Source: an uncultured Eubacteriales bacterium (GTDB lineage: Bacteria; Bacillota; Clostridia; UBA1381; UBA9506). Taken from it: a stretch of DNA of 5,122 bases. The stretch lies in assembly GCA_902478395.1 (NCBI GenBank), contig CABSKZ010000228.1:1-5122 (forward strand). Direction: 5' to 3'. Below the pieces are notes generated by a model. That model was not told the DNA's origin. It searched no databases and saw only the letters and a list, made by a program, of their open reading frames with translations. This document shows, piece by piece, positions 1 through 5,060 of this stretch. A program made the translations under genes and the position numbers. Within the stretch, counting starts at the first letter, position 1; every line of letters begins with the position of its first letter.

Positions 1-14
1 GACAGAGCGTATAA

Positions 15-45
15 CACACTACACTTTGCTTCGCAAAGTCGTGTG
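15..45. repeat. Hairpin 1 of a three-hairpin array
   Basis: An inner perfect 7-bp stem (ACTTTGC at 23-29 with GCAAAGT at 33-39, loop TTC) is extended by an outer 5-bp stem (CACAC at 15-19 with GTGTG at 41-45) across a small 3x1 internal loop. There is no T-run on either side, so it is not an ordinary intrinsic terminator. It abuts hairpin 2 directly. Closely spaced hairpins of this kind occur at transfer origins of mobilisable and conjugative elements. That reading is inference, because no relaxase gene lies inside the window. Confidence 0.6.
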
Positions 46-71
46 CCAAATGGGGGCGTTGCCCCCTTTGG
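46..71. repeat. Hairpin 2 of the array, GC-rich
   Basis: GGGGGC (52-57) pairs with GCCCCC (61-66) around the loop GTT. The stem continues as CCAAA (46-50) with TTTGG (67-71), with T51 bulged. A second C-run (75-79) could pair with the same G-run instead, so an alternative fold exists. It begins at the base after hairpin 1 ends. No T-run follows on either strand. Confidence 0.6.
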
Positions 72-79
72 AAACCCCC

Positions 80-133
80 ACAAGAAAAGGCGGTACGCTA
101 CCCCTCCACGGGGCGCATACCGCCTTTTCTTGT
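80..133. repeat. Hairpin 3 of the array, perfect 16-bp inverted repeat
   Basis: The arms at 80-95 (ACAAGAAAAGGCGGTA) and 118-133 (its exact reverse complement) are perfect over 16 bp. The 22-nt loop holds a possible nested CCCC/GGGG stem (101-104 with 110-113). This is the longest perfect dyad I found in the window. It lies just beyond the 3' end of the truncated repressor and could be a protein-binding or processing site, or an insulator between transcripts. It lacks the U-tract of an intrinsic terminator. Confidence 0.7.
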
Positions 134-193
134 TATCCAGCCCTCCGGCTGTATCGGTTGAGCAAAAGTCCGCGTGGGATTGATGTGGTATCT

Positions 194-328
194 TTAACTT
201 TGGGAAACTCCCCGTTCCCATTTGCTTATGGATTGAAACGATATACCGAGGTGAGCAGCTATTTCCTCTTGCGTCAGGTCGCGCTCACGGCGCATTCGTT
301 TGATATTTTCACCAATTAAAAGATTCAT
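194..328 (-). pseudogene. Truncated XRE-family HTH transcriptional regulator (N-terminal 44 residues)
   Basis: The frame starts at ATG 328-326 behind a strong AGGAGG (334-339, 5-nt spacing). It encodes 44 residues with a typical XRE/Cro-C1 helix-turn-helix beginning: GENIKRMRRERDLTQEEIA, then HLGISFQSISKWERG at about 26-40. Family members normally continue after the WERG motif with a proline/aspartate-rich turn, helices 4-5 and often a dimerisation or sensor domain. Here four unrelated residues and a TAA follow, at 194-196. The next frame, open to about position 133, does not restore HTH sequence, so this looks like a recombination or deletion breakpoint rather than a simple frameshift. Regulators of this kind are common in conjugative and phage-derived elements. 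It may still be transcribed, since promoter and RBS are intact, but helices 4-5 are missing, so a folded DNA-binding domain is unlikely. The HTH identity is secure; that it is non-functional is inference. Confidence 0.75.
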
Positions 329-368
329 GGTAACCTCCTGATTCTAATTTTTTGAGGCCTCTGGCTAT

Positions 369-397
369 ATTATACGGAAAATCCACCGCATCAGCAA
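369..397 (-). promoter_or_regulatory. Sigma-A-type promoter of the truncated XRE gene
   Basis: On the minus strand TATAAT (374-369) is preceded by a 17-bp spacer and TTGCTG (397-392). The -10 is consensus; the -35 keeps only the TTG core. Predicted transcription starts near 362, inside the 8-bp palindrome GAGGCCTC (354-361), about 34 nt before the start codon. Confidence 0.55.
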
Positions 398-416
398 TAA
401 CCGCACAAGAGACTTG

Positions 417-435
417 TTTCTACGAGGTGTAGAAA
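417..435. promoter_or_regulatory. Dyad TTTCTAC/GTAGAAA, operator-like, upstream of the XRE promoter
   Basis: Perfect 7-bp inverted repeat (417-423 and 429-435) with a 5-bp centre, ending about 20 bp upstream of the XRE -35. The same half-sites recur at 519-540. Repetition of one dyad beside a repressor-type gene suggests a binding site, possibly autoregulatory. This is inferred from position and symmetry only. Confidence 0.4.
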
Positions 436-502
436 ATTTCTATTTACTGCCACTTGAAAAAGAATTACAATAAGACCGCGTCGCATACAAGTAACAAGCA
501 GG

Positions 503-540
503 GAAACTGTGCGGACAGTTTCTACCTGAATCGGTAGAAA
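503..540. repeat. Two overlapping inverted repeats, mutually exclusive if folded in RNA or single-stranded DNA
   Basis: Dyad A: GAAACTGT (503-510) and ACAGTTTC (515-522), loop GCGG, perfect 8 bp. Dyad B: TTTCTACC (519-526) and GGTAGAAA (533-540), loop TGAATC, perfect 8 bp. They share TTTC at 519-522, so only one full stem can form at a time. Dyad B contains the 7-bp half-sites of the dyad at 417-435. Neither is followed by a T-run. Confidence 0.55.
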
Positions 541-551
541 GAACCAATTTT

Positions 552-567
552 TTAGGGAGTTCCCTAA
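552..567. repeat. Perfect 7-bp inverted repeat TTAGGGA/TCCCTAA
   Basis: Arms 552-558 and 561-567 with a 2-bp centre. On the minus strand the stem is followed by AAAATTGG, on the plus strand by CACCCC, so it is not a standard terminator. With a 2-nt loop it would more readily act as a DNA-binding dyad than as a tight RNA hairpin. It closes the cluster of inverted repeats upstream of the XRE gene. Confidence 0.4.
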
Positions 568-754
568 CACCCCAAAAAGAAACGGCACGGCATCATCATC
601 GGCACTACACCGTATCCTTATATAAAAACTTCCTTGTGTGACGTTGTGAAAGCGGCAGTCCCTTTTTGGAGCGGATATGAGCCCGCTAATGGAGGTTTAT
701 GCTTTGCGGGATACATGTATTTCGTGGTGCTCCAGCTGTGATGGTGAACAGTTT

Positions 755-1261
755 TTACGCATTAGGAAAAATCCGTTCCAAAGCGTATGTTTTTTGCAGG
801 GCCAAAACCAATATGGCGGCAAGCAGTGCTCCTGCGAGGGAACTGATGCCGAACGGCACAACGAATGTAAACAGGGCGGCAGAACCATTACCTAACAACA
901 GCTTAGCGACCGGATAGCACAGCATTGCCCCCAGAATTCCAGTTCCAAACACCTCGCCGAGCATAGCGAAAGGCAAACGTGCCGTCTTTTGGTATAAAAT
1001 CCCTGCCAGCAGAGCGCCAACCATACTGCCTGGAAAGGCGAGCAGAGTTCCGGTTCCGAGTAAATTCCGCAGCAGAGAGGTCACGAATGCACAGGCAACT
1101 CCATAGCCTGGGCCTAGAACAACCGCGCACAGCACGTTCATGAAATGCTGTACGGGTGCACATTTCGAAGCGCCGACGGGAAATGAAATGGTCGAACAAA
1201 CAACGCCAACCGCAATAAGCAGTCCCGCAATTGCAAGCTTTTTTATATTGACCTTCTGCAT
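755..1261 (-). CDS. thiW: ThiW-type energy-coupling factor (ECF) transporter S component
   Basis: This 168-residue, very hydrophobic membrane protein matches the ThiW family of ECF S components. These bind a thiamine-related substrate (predicted thiazole precursor) in the membrane and join a shared EcfA/A'/T energising module, whose genes are not in this window. Recognisable family segments are SFPVGASKCAPVQH at 26-39, then MNVLCAVVLGP at 41-51, SLLRNLLGTGTLLAFPGSM at 62-80 and GEVFGTGILGA at 102-112, with about five or six hydrophobic helices overall. I chose ATG 1261-1259 because AGAAAGGA lies 9 nt upstream and the protein then begins with the usual short basic MQKVNIKK. A longer in-frame start at 1384 would lie upstream of the gene's own promoter. 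The gene stands alone: no thiM, thiE or thiD neighbour is seen, and no terminator follows its stop. The family call is confident; substrate specificity is inferred from the family. Confidence 0.88.
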   Translation of the reverse strand: MQKVNIKKLAIAGLLIAVGVVCSTISFPVGASKCAPVQHFMNVLCAVVLGPGYGVACAFVTSLLRNLLGTGTLLAFPGSMVGALLAGILYQKTARLPFAMLGEVFGTGILGAMLCYPVAKLLLGNGSAALFTFVVPFGISSLAGALLAAILVLALQKTYALERIFPNA

Positions 1262-1352
1262 AGAAATACATCCTTTCTGGAAATATGGCTGAACTGCAAA
1301 AAATATAGAAAAACGCATAACAGCCAAGTTTTCAAATGTCTCAGCAGTCACT

Positions 1353-1381
1353 ATTATAGCACTTGCCGGCCCGGGCAGCAA
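1353..1381 (-). promoter_or_regulatory. Promoter of thiW
   Basis: On the minus strand TTGCTG (1381-1376), a 17-bp spacer and a consensus TATAAT (1358-1353). Transcription should start near 1346, giving a leader of about 85 nt. The spacer contains the palindrome GCCCGGGC. In the leader, 5-bp arms (1287-1291 and 1321-1325) with a further 3-bp match inside could form a weak long-loop stem just above the ribosome binding site. No TPP riboswitch core is present. Confidence 0.6.
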
Positions 1382-1396
1382 CACTTTTTTCAGTTA

Positions 1397-1439
1397 CCTA
1401 TGTTATTTTCCGGCAAAATAGAGTATAATGTAACATAGG
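1397..1439 (+). promoter_or_regulatory. ispD-ispF promoter bracketed by a 9-bp inverted repeat
   Basis: TATAAT at 1424-1429 sits 31 bp upstream of the ispD start; the matching -35 (about 1401-1406, TGTTAT) is poor. A perfect 9-bp inverted repeat, CCTATGTTA (1397-1405) and TAACATAGG (1431-1439), flanks these elements: one arm overlaps the -35, the other the predicted start of transcription. Arm centres are 34 bp apart, close to three helical turns, so a dimer or looped regulator could contact both. The weak -35 would fit activator dependence or repression. Regulatory use is inference. Confidence 0.5.
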
Positions 1440-1460
1440 ACAAGAACGAGGGGGAAGCAT

Positions 1461-2171
1461 ATGAAGAAGAAAAGAAAACGGGAACAGTTCGTCAGCTGTA
1501 TTGTCGCAGCTGCTGGAAAAGGAGAACGCATGGGTGCGGGCATCAATAAAATCTTTCTGGATATTGATGACCAGCCGGTCATTGCGCACACACTGCTGAC
1601 GCTGGCCGAAAGTGAGTACATAGATGAGCTCATTATTGTGACGCAGGAGAAGGATTTGCTTGGCTGCAAAGATATAGTCACGGAATTTGGCGTCGCAAAG
1701 GTCAAGTCCATCCTGATTGGCGGGGATAAGCGGCAGTACTCCGTTCAGAATGCGCTCGGGGAAGTTTCAGAACGGGCGGATATCGTATTGGTCCACGACG
1801 CGGCGCGTCCGCTCGTGTCACAGGAGACAATCCGTCAGGTGGTCGAGACGGTGATAGAGTATGGCGCGGCGGCTGTCGGGGTGTCCTGTAAAAGCACATT
1901 AAAACAGTTGGATTCAGACGGGTTTATCACCAATACCCTAGATCGGGATGCAATATATGAGGTGCAGACCCCGCAGGGCTTTCGCAGGGAAATCATTCAA
2001 AAAGCCTATGCGGAGGCGTTTGCAGCCGGCGTTTTGGGAACGGACGATTGCTATCTGGCGGAGCGGATTGGTACTAGAATTAAGATGGTAGACGGGTCGT
2101 ACGACAATATTAAAATTACGACGTACGACGATTTATTTGTCGCGGAACAGATTTTAGACAGAAGAAAATAG
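1461..2171 (+). CDS. ispD: 2-C-methyl-D-erythritol 4-phosphate cytidylyltransferase
   Basis: IspD transfers CMP from CTP to 2-C-methyl-D-erythritol 4-phosphate, making CDP-ME in the third step of the MEP isoprenoid pathway; it is cytosolic and normally a homodimer. The 236-residue protein has a full nucleotidyltransferase fold signature: the CTP-binding loop AAAGKGERMGAGINK at 16-30, with R23 and K30 matching the catalytic Arg/Lys of E. coli IspD (R20, K27). It also has GGDKRQYSV at 87-95, VHDAARP at 111-117 (D113 for metal/CTP), TPQGF at 170-174, TDD at 194-196 and NIKIT at 216-220 with the substrate-contacting K218. Length fits the family. The start at 1461 is preceded by GAGGGGG (1448-1454) 6 nt away. 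The short basic N-terminus (MKKKRKREQ) is slightly longer than in many relatives. It is the first gene of a two-gene operon with ispF, separated by 16 nt. Function is confident. Confidence 0.97.
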   Translation: MKKKRKREQFVSCIVAAAGKGERMGAGINKIFLDIDDQPVIAHTLLTLAESEYIDELIIVTQEKDLLGCKDIVTEFGVAKVKSILIGGDKRQYSVQNALGEVSERADIVLVHDAARPLVSQETIRQVVETVIEYGAAAVGVSCKSTLKQLDSDGFITNTLDRDAIYEVQTPQGFRREIIQKAYAEAFAAGVLGTDDCYLAERIGTRIKMVDGSYDNIKITTYDDLFVAEQILDRRK

Positions 2172-2187
2172 AAAGCGGGGATGGGAT

Positions 2188-2676
2188 ATGTTTGAATACA
2201 GGGCAGGACATGGCTATGACGTTCACCGCCTCGTGGAGGGGCGGCCGCTGATTCTGGGCGGCGTCAATATTATGCATGAACTGGGGCTTGCAGGACACTC
2301 CGACGCGGATGTGCTGGCACACGCCGTGATGGATGCGATGCTCGGCGCCGCCGCGCTGGGAGATATTGGCCGCCATTTCCCGGACAGCGATGACCAATAT
2401 AAAGATGCAGATTCCATGGAGCTATTAAAGGCAGTGGATAAAAAGCTTCGTTCCAAAGGTTTTTTTGTGACCAATATCGACGCGACTATTATCGCTCAAA
2501 AACCAAAACTGATGCCATACATCGGCCGGATGGTGGAGAATATCGCGGACACCCTCAGAATCAGCCGCGGCTGTGTCAACGTAAAAGCGACGACGACGGA
2601 GCTGCTGGGCTTTACGGGAAGAATGGAGGGTATCGCCTGCCATGCCGTCTGTATGGTGAAACGTCTTGAGGTATAA
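2188..2676 (+). CDS. ispF: 2-C-methyl-D-erythritol 2,4-cyclodiphosphate synthase
   Basis: IspF cyclises CDP-ME 2-phosphate to 2-C-methyl-D-erythritol 2,4-cyclodiphosphate with release of CMP, the fifth MEP step; the family forms a homotrimer with zinc at subunit interfaces. At 162 residues it has the family's usual length. Metal ligands are visible as D11 and H13 in GHGYDVHRL and as H45, matching E. coli D8, H10 and H42. GHSDADVLAH at 36-45 and GDIGRHFPD at 58-66 form the active site. KATTTELLGFTGRMEGIA at 133-150 carries the conserved T136, E138 and R145. The start at 2188 has GGGGA-type Shine-Dalgarno sequence (about 2177-2181) 6 nt upstream; an ATG at 2181 is out of frame. It follows ispD after 16 nt and is closed by the terminator at 2725-2772. 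Some bacteria fuse ispD and ispF; here they are separate. The intermediate kinase gene ispE is not in the window. Confidence 0.97.
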   Translation: MFEYRAGHGYDVHRLVEGRPLILGGVNIMHELGLAGHSDADVLAHAVMDAMLGAAALGDIGRHFPDSDDQYKDADSMELLKAVDKKLRSKGFFVTNIDATIIAQKPKLMPYIGRMVENIADTLRISRGCVNVKATTTELLGFTGRMEGIACHAVCMVKRLEV

Positions 2677-2724
2677 CTGGCCCATAATGATAAAAACGGA
2701 GCAATCAGAAGTTTGTACTTGTAT

Positions 2725-2772
2725 CAGCGGCATTGGATATGTATGATGGCATATCCAGTGCCGCTGTTTTTT
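2725..2772 (+). terminator. Intrinsic terminator of the ispD-ispF operon
   Basis: A 17-bp stem (2725-2741 with 2750-2766) contains a single U-G wobble and an 8-nt loop, and is followed immediately by TTTTTT (2767-2772). It begins about 50 nt after the ispF stop. No A-run precedes the stem, so it should act only on plus-strand transcription. Confidence 0.93.
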
Positions 2773-2807
2773 CAAGTAAGTCCGGGCAAAACCAGCCTTC
2801 CATGTGA

Positions 2808-2945
2808 GAACTTTTTTGCGCCGGACCCTCTCCGCGTATCACAGCCAATTATTTCAAGAAGCTTTTTTACTTGGGTGCGGAGTTCAAAGACGGGAAATTC
2901 TATATATGCCCCAATTTATCTTTTAGACTGAACAGCTTGTTATAG
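2808..2945 (+). pseudogene. Possible coding remnant, 45 codons without a start
   Basis: Between the two convergent units a plus-strand frame stays open for 45 codons after a TGA (2805-2807), up to TAG (2943-2945). It has no ATG and no ribosome binding site. The last 30 or so residues have protein-like composition (for example YFKKLFYLGAEFKDGKFYIC at 15-34), which could be a decayed C-terminus. I do not recognise the family, and chance is a reasonable alternative. The rest of 2773-3038 shows no gene, RNA or clear minus-strand terminator for the exporter gene. Confidence 0.15.
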
Positions 2946-3038
2946 CATAGGAGCCTGTTCTGTCCTGCGCTATCCACTCCATCATGTACCACCCGGTGCC
3001 GGTAGGCTGCCGCTAAATTTCTTTGGTGATGATATTTC

Positions 3039-4361
3039 TCATAATGGGCGTTTCAGCTGCTTTTTTGTTATAGAATAAAAAAATAGACCGATTGCCGCTA
3101 CCAACAACTCTGTTGCAGGAAAAGCACACCATACTCCGTGCATTTTTCCGATATGCGCAAGTAAAAACGCCATGGGGATTATAACAAAGAATCCACGCAG
3201 CAGAGAGACAATATGCGCTGACCTTGCATACTCGCAAGACGTGAAATAAACCGATATGATAATATTAAATCCGGCAAATGGGCAGGCGGTAAAGTACAGG
3301 TATAAGCCTTCGGTGGCAATGCTTTGCAGCAAAGCATTGTTCTCGCTGTTAAAAATCTCTGTGATTTGCGAAGCGCCGAAAAAGATTATCGCATAGATGC
3401 AGGCTGAAAGAATTAGCATGGTGGCCATAGCATACCGCAGAATAGACATGATATTGCTGAAGTTTTTTTCGCCGTAGCTGCGGCTGAGAATCGGTTGTAT
3501 TCCTTGTGCAATACCTGTATAGATAGAAATGATAACCAAAGACAAATTTGCGATTATGCCATATGCCGCCACACCGGTGTTGCCCTCCAGACGCAGGATG
3601 ATAGCGTTAAATACGATCATGACAATTCCGGAGGAAGCCTCCGTTATCAAAGCAGGGATGCCGGTGGATAGAATTCTCGCCAACTTTTTCCCTTCCGGTT
3701 TGTTTTTTACAAAATGGAACTGGTTTCTCTTTCGGAGAAAATGGGGTGACAGAATAATCATGCTGATAACGGGGGCTAGCCCCGTCGCTAAGACAGCACC
3801 CAAAATGCCCATTTTAAAGGGGAAGATAAACACCCAGTCCAACACCACGTTCGACAGGCTTCCGCCAATCATTGCGGCCATGGAAAGCTGCGGTACTCCG
3901 TCGTTGCGGACAAAGCAAAGCAGCACATTGTTCATCAAAAAGGCGGGCGCGAAGAGTAGGATAACCTGCAGATAGGTTTTGGACATCGCAAATACCTTTT
4001 CGTCGGCGTTGAAAAGCGATAGAATGGGGCCGGAAAAGAAAACGCCTATGAGTACGAAAAATACCGCAAAGGCCGCAGTGAGATAAACCGCATTGGTGAA
4101 GGTACGGTTCGCGGCGTCATCTTCATTTTGGATTTTTTCAATGGAGTAATGGGTTGCGCCGCCCATTCCAATCATCAGTCCGCTCCCGTGGATAAAGCTA
4201 TAAACCGGGATAGCCAGGTTCAGTGCTGTTAAACCGTTCGCACCGAGCCCCTTTGCTACAAAGAACGTATCGGCCAGTATGTAGCAGGACAGTCCGAGCA
4301 TCCCCAGAATGTTCAGGGATGAATACTTAGCAAAGAGCCGGAAGCAATTTGATTTTGTCAT
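3039..4361 (-). CDS. MATE family multidrug/toxin exporter
   Basis: This 440-residue integral membrane protein is of the MATE superfamily. MATE proteins export cationic drugs, dyes or metabolites across the cytoplasmic membrane, driven by Na+ or H+. Hydrophobic segments are spread as expected for about 12 helices in two homologous halves. Visible family features are the first helix region with LADTFFVAKGLGANGLTALN (29-48), then GSGLMIGMGGATHYS (59-73), RNDGVPQLSM (152-161), NVVLDWVFIF (171-180) and GIAQGIQPILSRSYG (283-297). The start at 4361 is chosen because AGGAGG (4371-4376) lies 9 nt upstream; an in-frame ATG at 4406 lies upstream of that site and inside a hairpin. The stop is TGA at 3041-3039. 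It follows the PNPOx-family gene on the same strand after 87 nt with no clear promoter between, so co-transcription is likely. The exporter family is confident; substrate and coupling ion cannot be read from the sequence. Confidence 0.92.
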   Translation of the reverse strand: MTKSNCFRLFAKYSSLNILGMLGLSCYILADTFFVAKGLGANGLTALNLAIPVYSFIHGSGLMIGMGGATHYSIEKIQNEDDAANRTFTNAVYLTAAFAVFFVLIGVFFSGPILSLFNADEKVFAMSKTYLQVILLFAPAFLMNNVLLCFVRNDGVPQLSMAAMIGGSLSNVVLDWVFIFPFKMGILGAVLATGLAPVISMIILSPHFLRKRNQFHFVKNKPEGKKLARILSTGIPALITEASSGIVMIVFNAIILRLEGNTGVAAYGIIANLSLVIISIYTGIAQGIQPILSRSYGEKNFSNIMSILRYAMATMLILSACIYAIIFFGASQITEIFNSENNALLQSIATEGLYLYFTACPFAGFNIIISVYFTSCEYARSAHIVSLLRGFFVIIPMAFLLAHIGKMHGVWCAFPATELLVAAIGLFFYSITKKQLKRPL

Positions 4362-4404
4362 ATTAGAAAACCTCCTAAAAATCGCAGTGCGGGACTGTGC
4401 GTGC

Positions 4405-4432
4405 ATACAAAAGCCCCGGCGGGCGTTTGTAT
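4405..4432 (-). promoter_or_regulatory. Hairpin between the PNPOx-family and MATE genes
   Basis: In the minus-strand transcript ATACAAA (4432-4426) pairs with TTTGTAT (4411-4405). Inside, GCCC pairs with GGGC around loop GCCG, leaving one C-U mismatch, for 11 bp in total. It starts 16 nt after the upstream gene's stop. The inner GC stem followed by TTTTGT resembles a weak terminator, but the U-rich part is itself paired, so it could equally be an attenuator or a transcript-stabilising stem that sets different levels for the two genes. Confidence 0.45.
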
Positions 4433-4448
4433 TTAACCGTTGTTTTCA

Positions 4449-4940
4449 TTACTGTTTTGCGCGTGCCAGCTCGATTGCTTCTTTCCCAGTTATATGCGCA
4501 ATTGTCATTTCCAACATACACAAGGGTTCCCATTCACGGCCAATAAATGCCTGCCGGTTTGAGAAACTGTCGTTTGGCGCATATTTCAGGGCTAGCGCTT
4601 CAATAGCCGCACGCTTTTCCTGGTTATCCTCCAAGATGCGAATTGTCCCAAATATAATGACGCTTCTAAAATAGGAGGTGTATTCCTCCGGGACGACTTG
4701 GTCCTTGTCGACCACACAAAAAGACGCTTTCGGGTTTTGGTGAATAGCGTCCAGTTTATGGCCGCGTTTTGCACAGTGAAAATATAGCTTAGAGCCGTCG
4801 TATACATAGCTGATAGGAACAGCATAGGGATAATCCTCATCTCCGGCCAAAGCAAGGACGCCGGATGTCCGAAGGTTCAATATTGCGGCACATTCCTCCA
4901 AGGAAAGTGCCTGTTTTTTTCTGCGCATTTCATGAAACAT
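4449..4940 (-). CDS. Pyridoxamine 5'-phosphate oxidase family protein (NimA-like flavin-binding split barrel)
   Basis: A 163-residue cytosolic protein of the PNPOx-like FMN-binding split-barrel superfamily, in the group that includes NimA nitroimidazole reductases. It shows the N-terminal FHEMRRKKQALS (2-13), strand TSGVLALAGDEDYPYAVPIS (25-44), YVYDGSKLYFHCAKRGHKLD (45-64) with the family histidines H55 and H61, NPKASFCVV (69-77) and RSVIIFGTIRIL (92-103). The C-terminus LCMLEMTIAHITGKEAIEL is also typical. Members bind FMN or related cofactors, but many have no proven reaction, so drug reduction is only a possibility. I chose ATG 4940-4938 (AGAGAGAGG about 7 nt upstream, MFHEMRRK matching the usual family start) over an in-frame ATG at 4991 that has a poor binding site. 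It lies upstream of the MATE gene on the same strand. No clear promoter is visible in 4941-5000. Confidence 0.85.
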   Translation of the reverse strand: MFHEMRRKKQALSLEECAAILNLRTSGVLALAGDEDYPYAVPISYVYDGSKLYFHCAKRGHKLDAIHQNPKASFCVVDKDQVVPEEYTSYFRSVIIFGTIRILEDNQEKRAAIEALALKYAPNDSFSNRQAFIGREWEPLCMLEMTIAHITGKEAIELARAKQ

Positions 4941-5000
4941 ATCAATACCTCTCTCTTTTGTTGTTTTTGGGCTGAAGCGAGGATTGCTCATTCTTCAGGT

Positions 5001-5060
5001 AAAAAATAAAGCGCTGAGTATCGTATCTTCATCGGCCTAACGATACGAAATCAACGCTTT
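5001..5060 (-). terminator. Intrinsic terminator overlapping the 3' end of the edge gene
   Basis: On the minus strand a 10-bp outer stem (AAAGCGTTGA at 5060-5051 with TCAGCGCTTT at 5017-5008, one U-G wobble) encloses a perfect 7-bp inner stem (TCGTATC at 5048-5042 with GATACGA at 5027-5021). ATTTTTT (5007-5001) follows. The 5' arms lie inside the last codons of the gene ending at 5037, so one sequence serves as both coding end and terminator. It separates that gene from the PNPOx-family gene downstream. Confidence 0.8.

Larger units (their letters stand above)
398..754. other. Gene-free stretch between the XRE remnant and thiW
   Basis: This stretch holds the inverted repeats listed separately (417-567) and otherwise nothing I can assign. 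A 65-codon minus-strand frame at 391-588 is low in charged residues, has no clear ribosome binding site and overlaps the repeats, so I do not call it a gene. Positions 568-754 show no recognisable RNA gene, terminator or coding sequence. Any boundary between accessory DNA and the chromosomal thiW-ispDF block probably falls here, but I could not find flanking direct repeats to fix it. Confidence 0.4.

Noticed and set aside
130..208. Simple frameshift explaining the short XRE protein
   Set aside because: The alternative frame after WERG is open to about 133 but does not resemble the expected helix 4-5 sequence, so one indel would not restore the family.
26..319. 97-codon plus-strand frame as a gene
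   Set aside because: It runs through three hairpins and antisense to the XRE reading frame; its composition is not protein-like.
391..588. 65-codon minus-strand frame as a gene
   Set aside because: It has no good ribosome binding site, runs through several inverted repeats and overlaps the -35 of the XRE promoter; no family is recognised.
755..1384. Longer 209-residue thiW start at 1384
   Set aside because: It would begin upstream of the TATAAT promoter, and the extra 41 residues are not family-like; ATG 1261 has its own ribosome binding site.
1262..1400. TPP riboswitch upstream of thiW (a CTGAGA is present in the leader)
   Set aside because: Apart from that hexamer, the conserved elements (GGGGUGC-type P1 side and the AUAAUGCCAGC-like thiazole-sensing segment) are absent, and the predicted leader is too short for the usual aptamer.
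2713..2931. 72-codon plus-strand frame downstream of ispF
   Set aside because: It begins before and reads through the ispF terminator stem and U-tract, and has no ribosome binding site.
3529..3975. 148-codon plus-strand frame antisense to the MATE gene
   Set aside because: It is a shadow of the well-supported exporter coding sequence, with no independent signals.
4362..4406. 15-residue N-terminal extension of the MATE exporter
   Set aside because: AGGAGG at 4371-4376 points to the ATG at 4361, and the extension overlaps that site and a hairpin arm.
4941..4991. 17-residue N-terminal extension of the PNPOx-family protein
   Set aside because: The upstream ATG has only a poor binding site too close to the start; MFHEMRRK at 4940 matches the usual family start.
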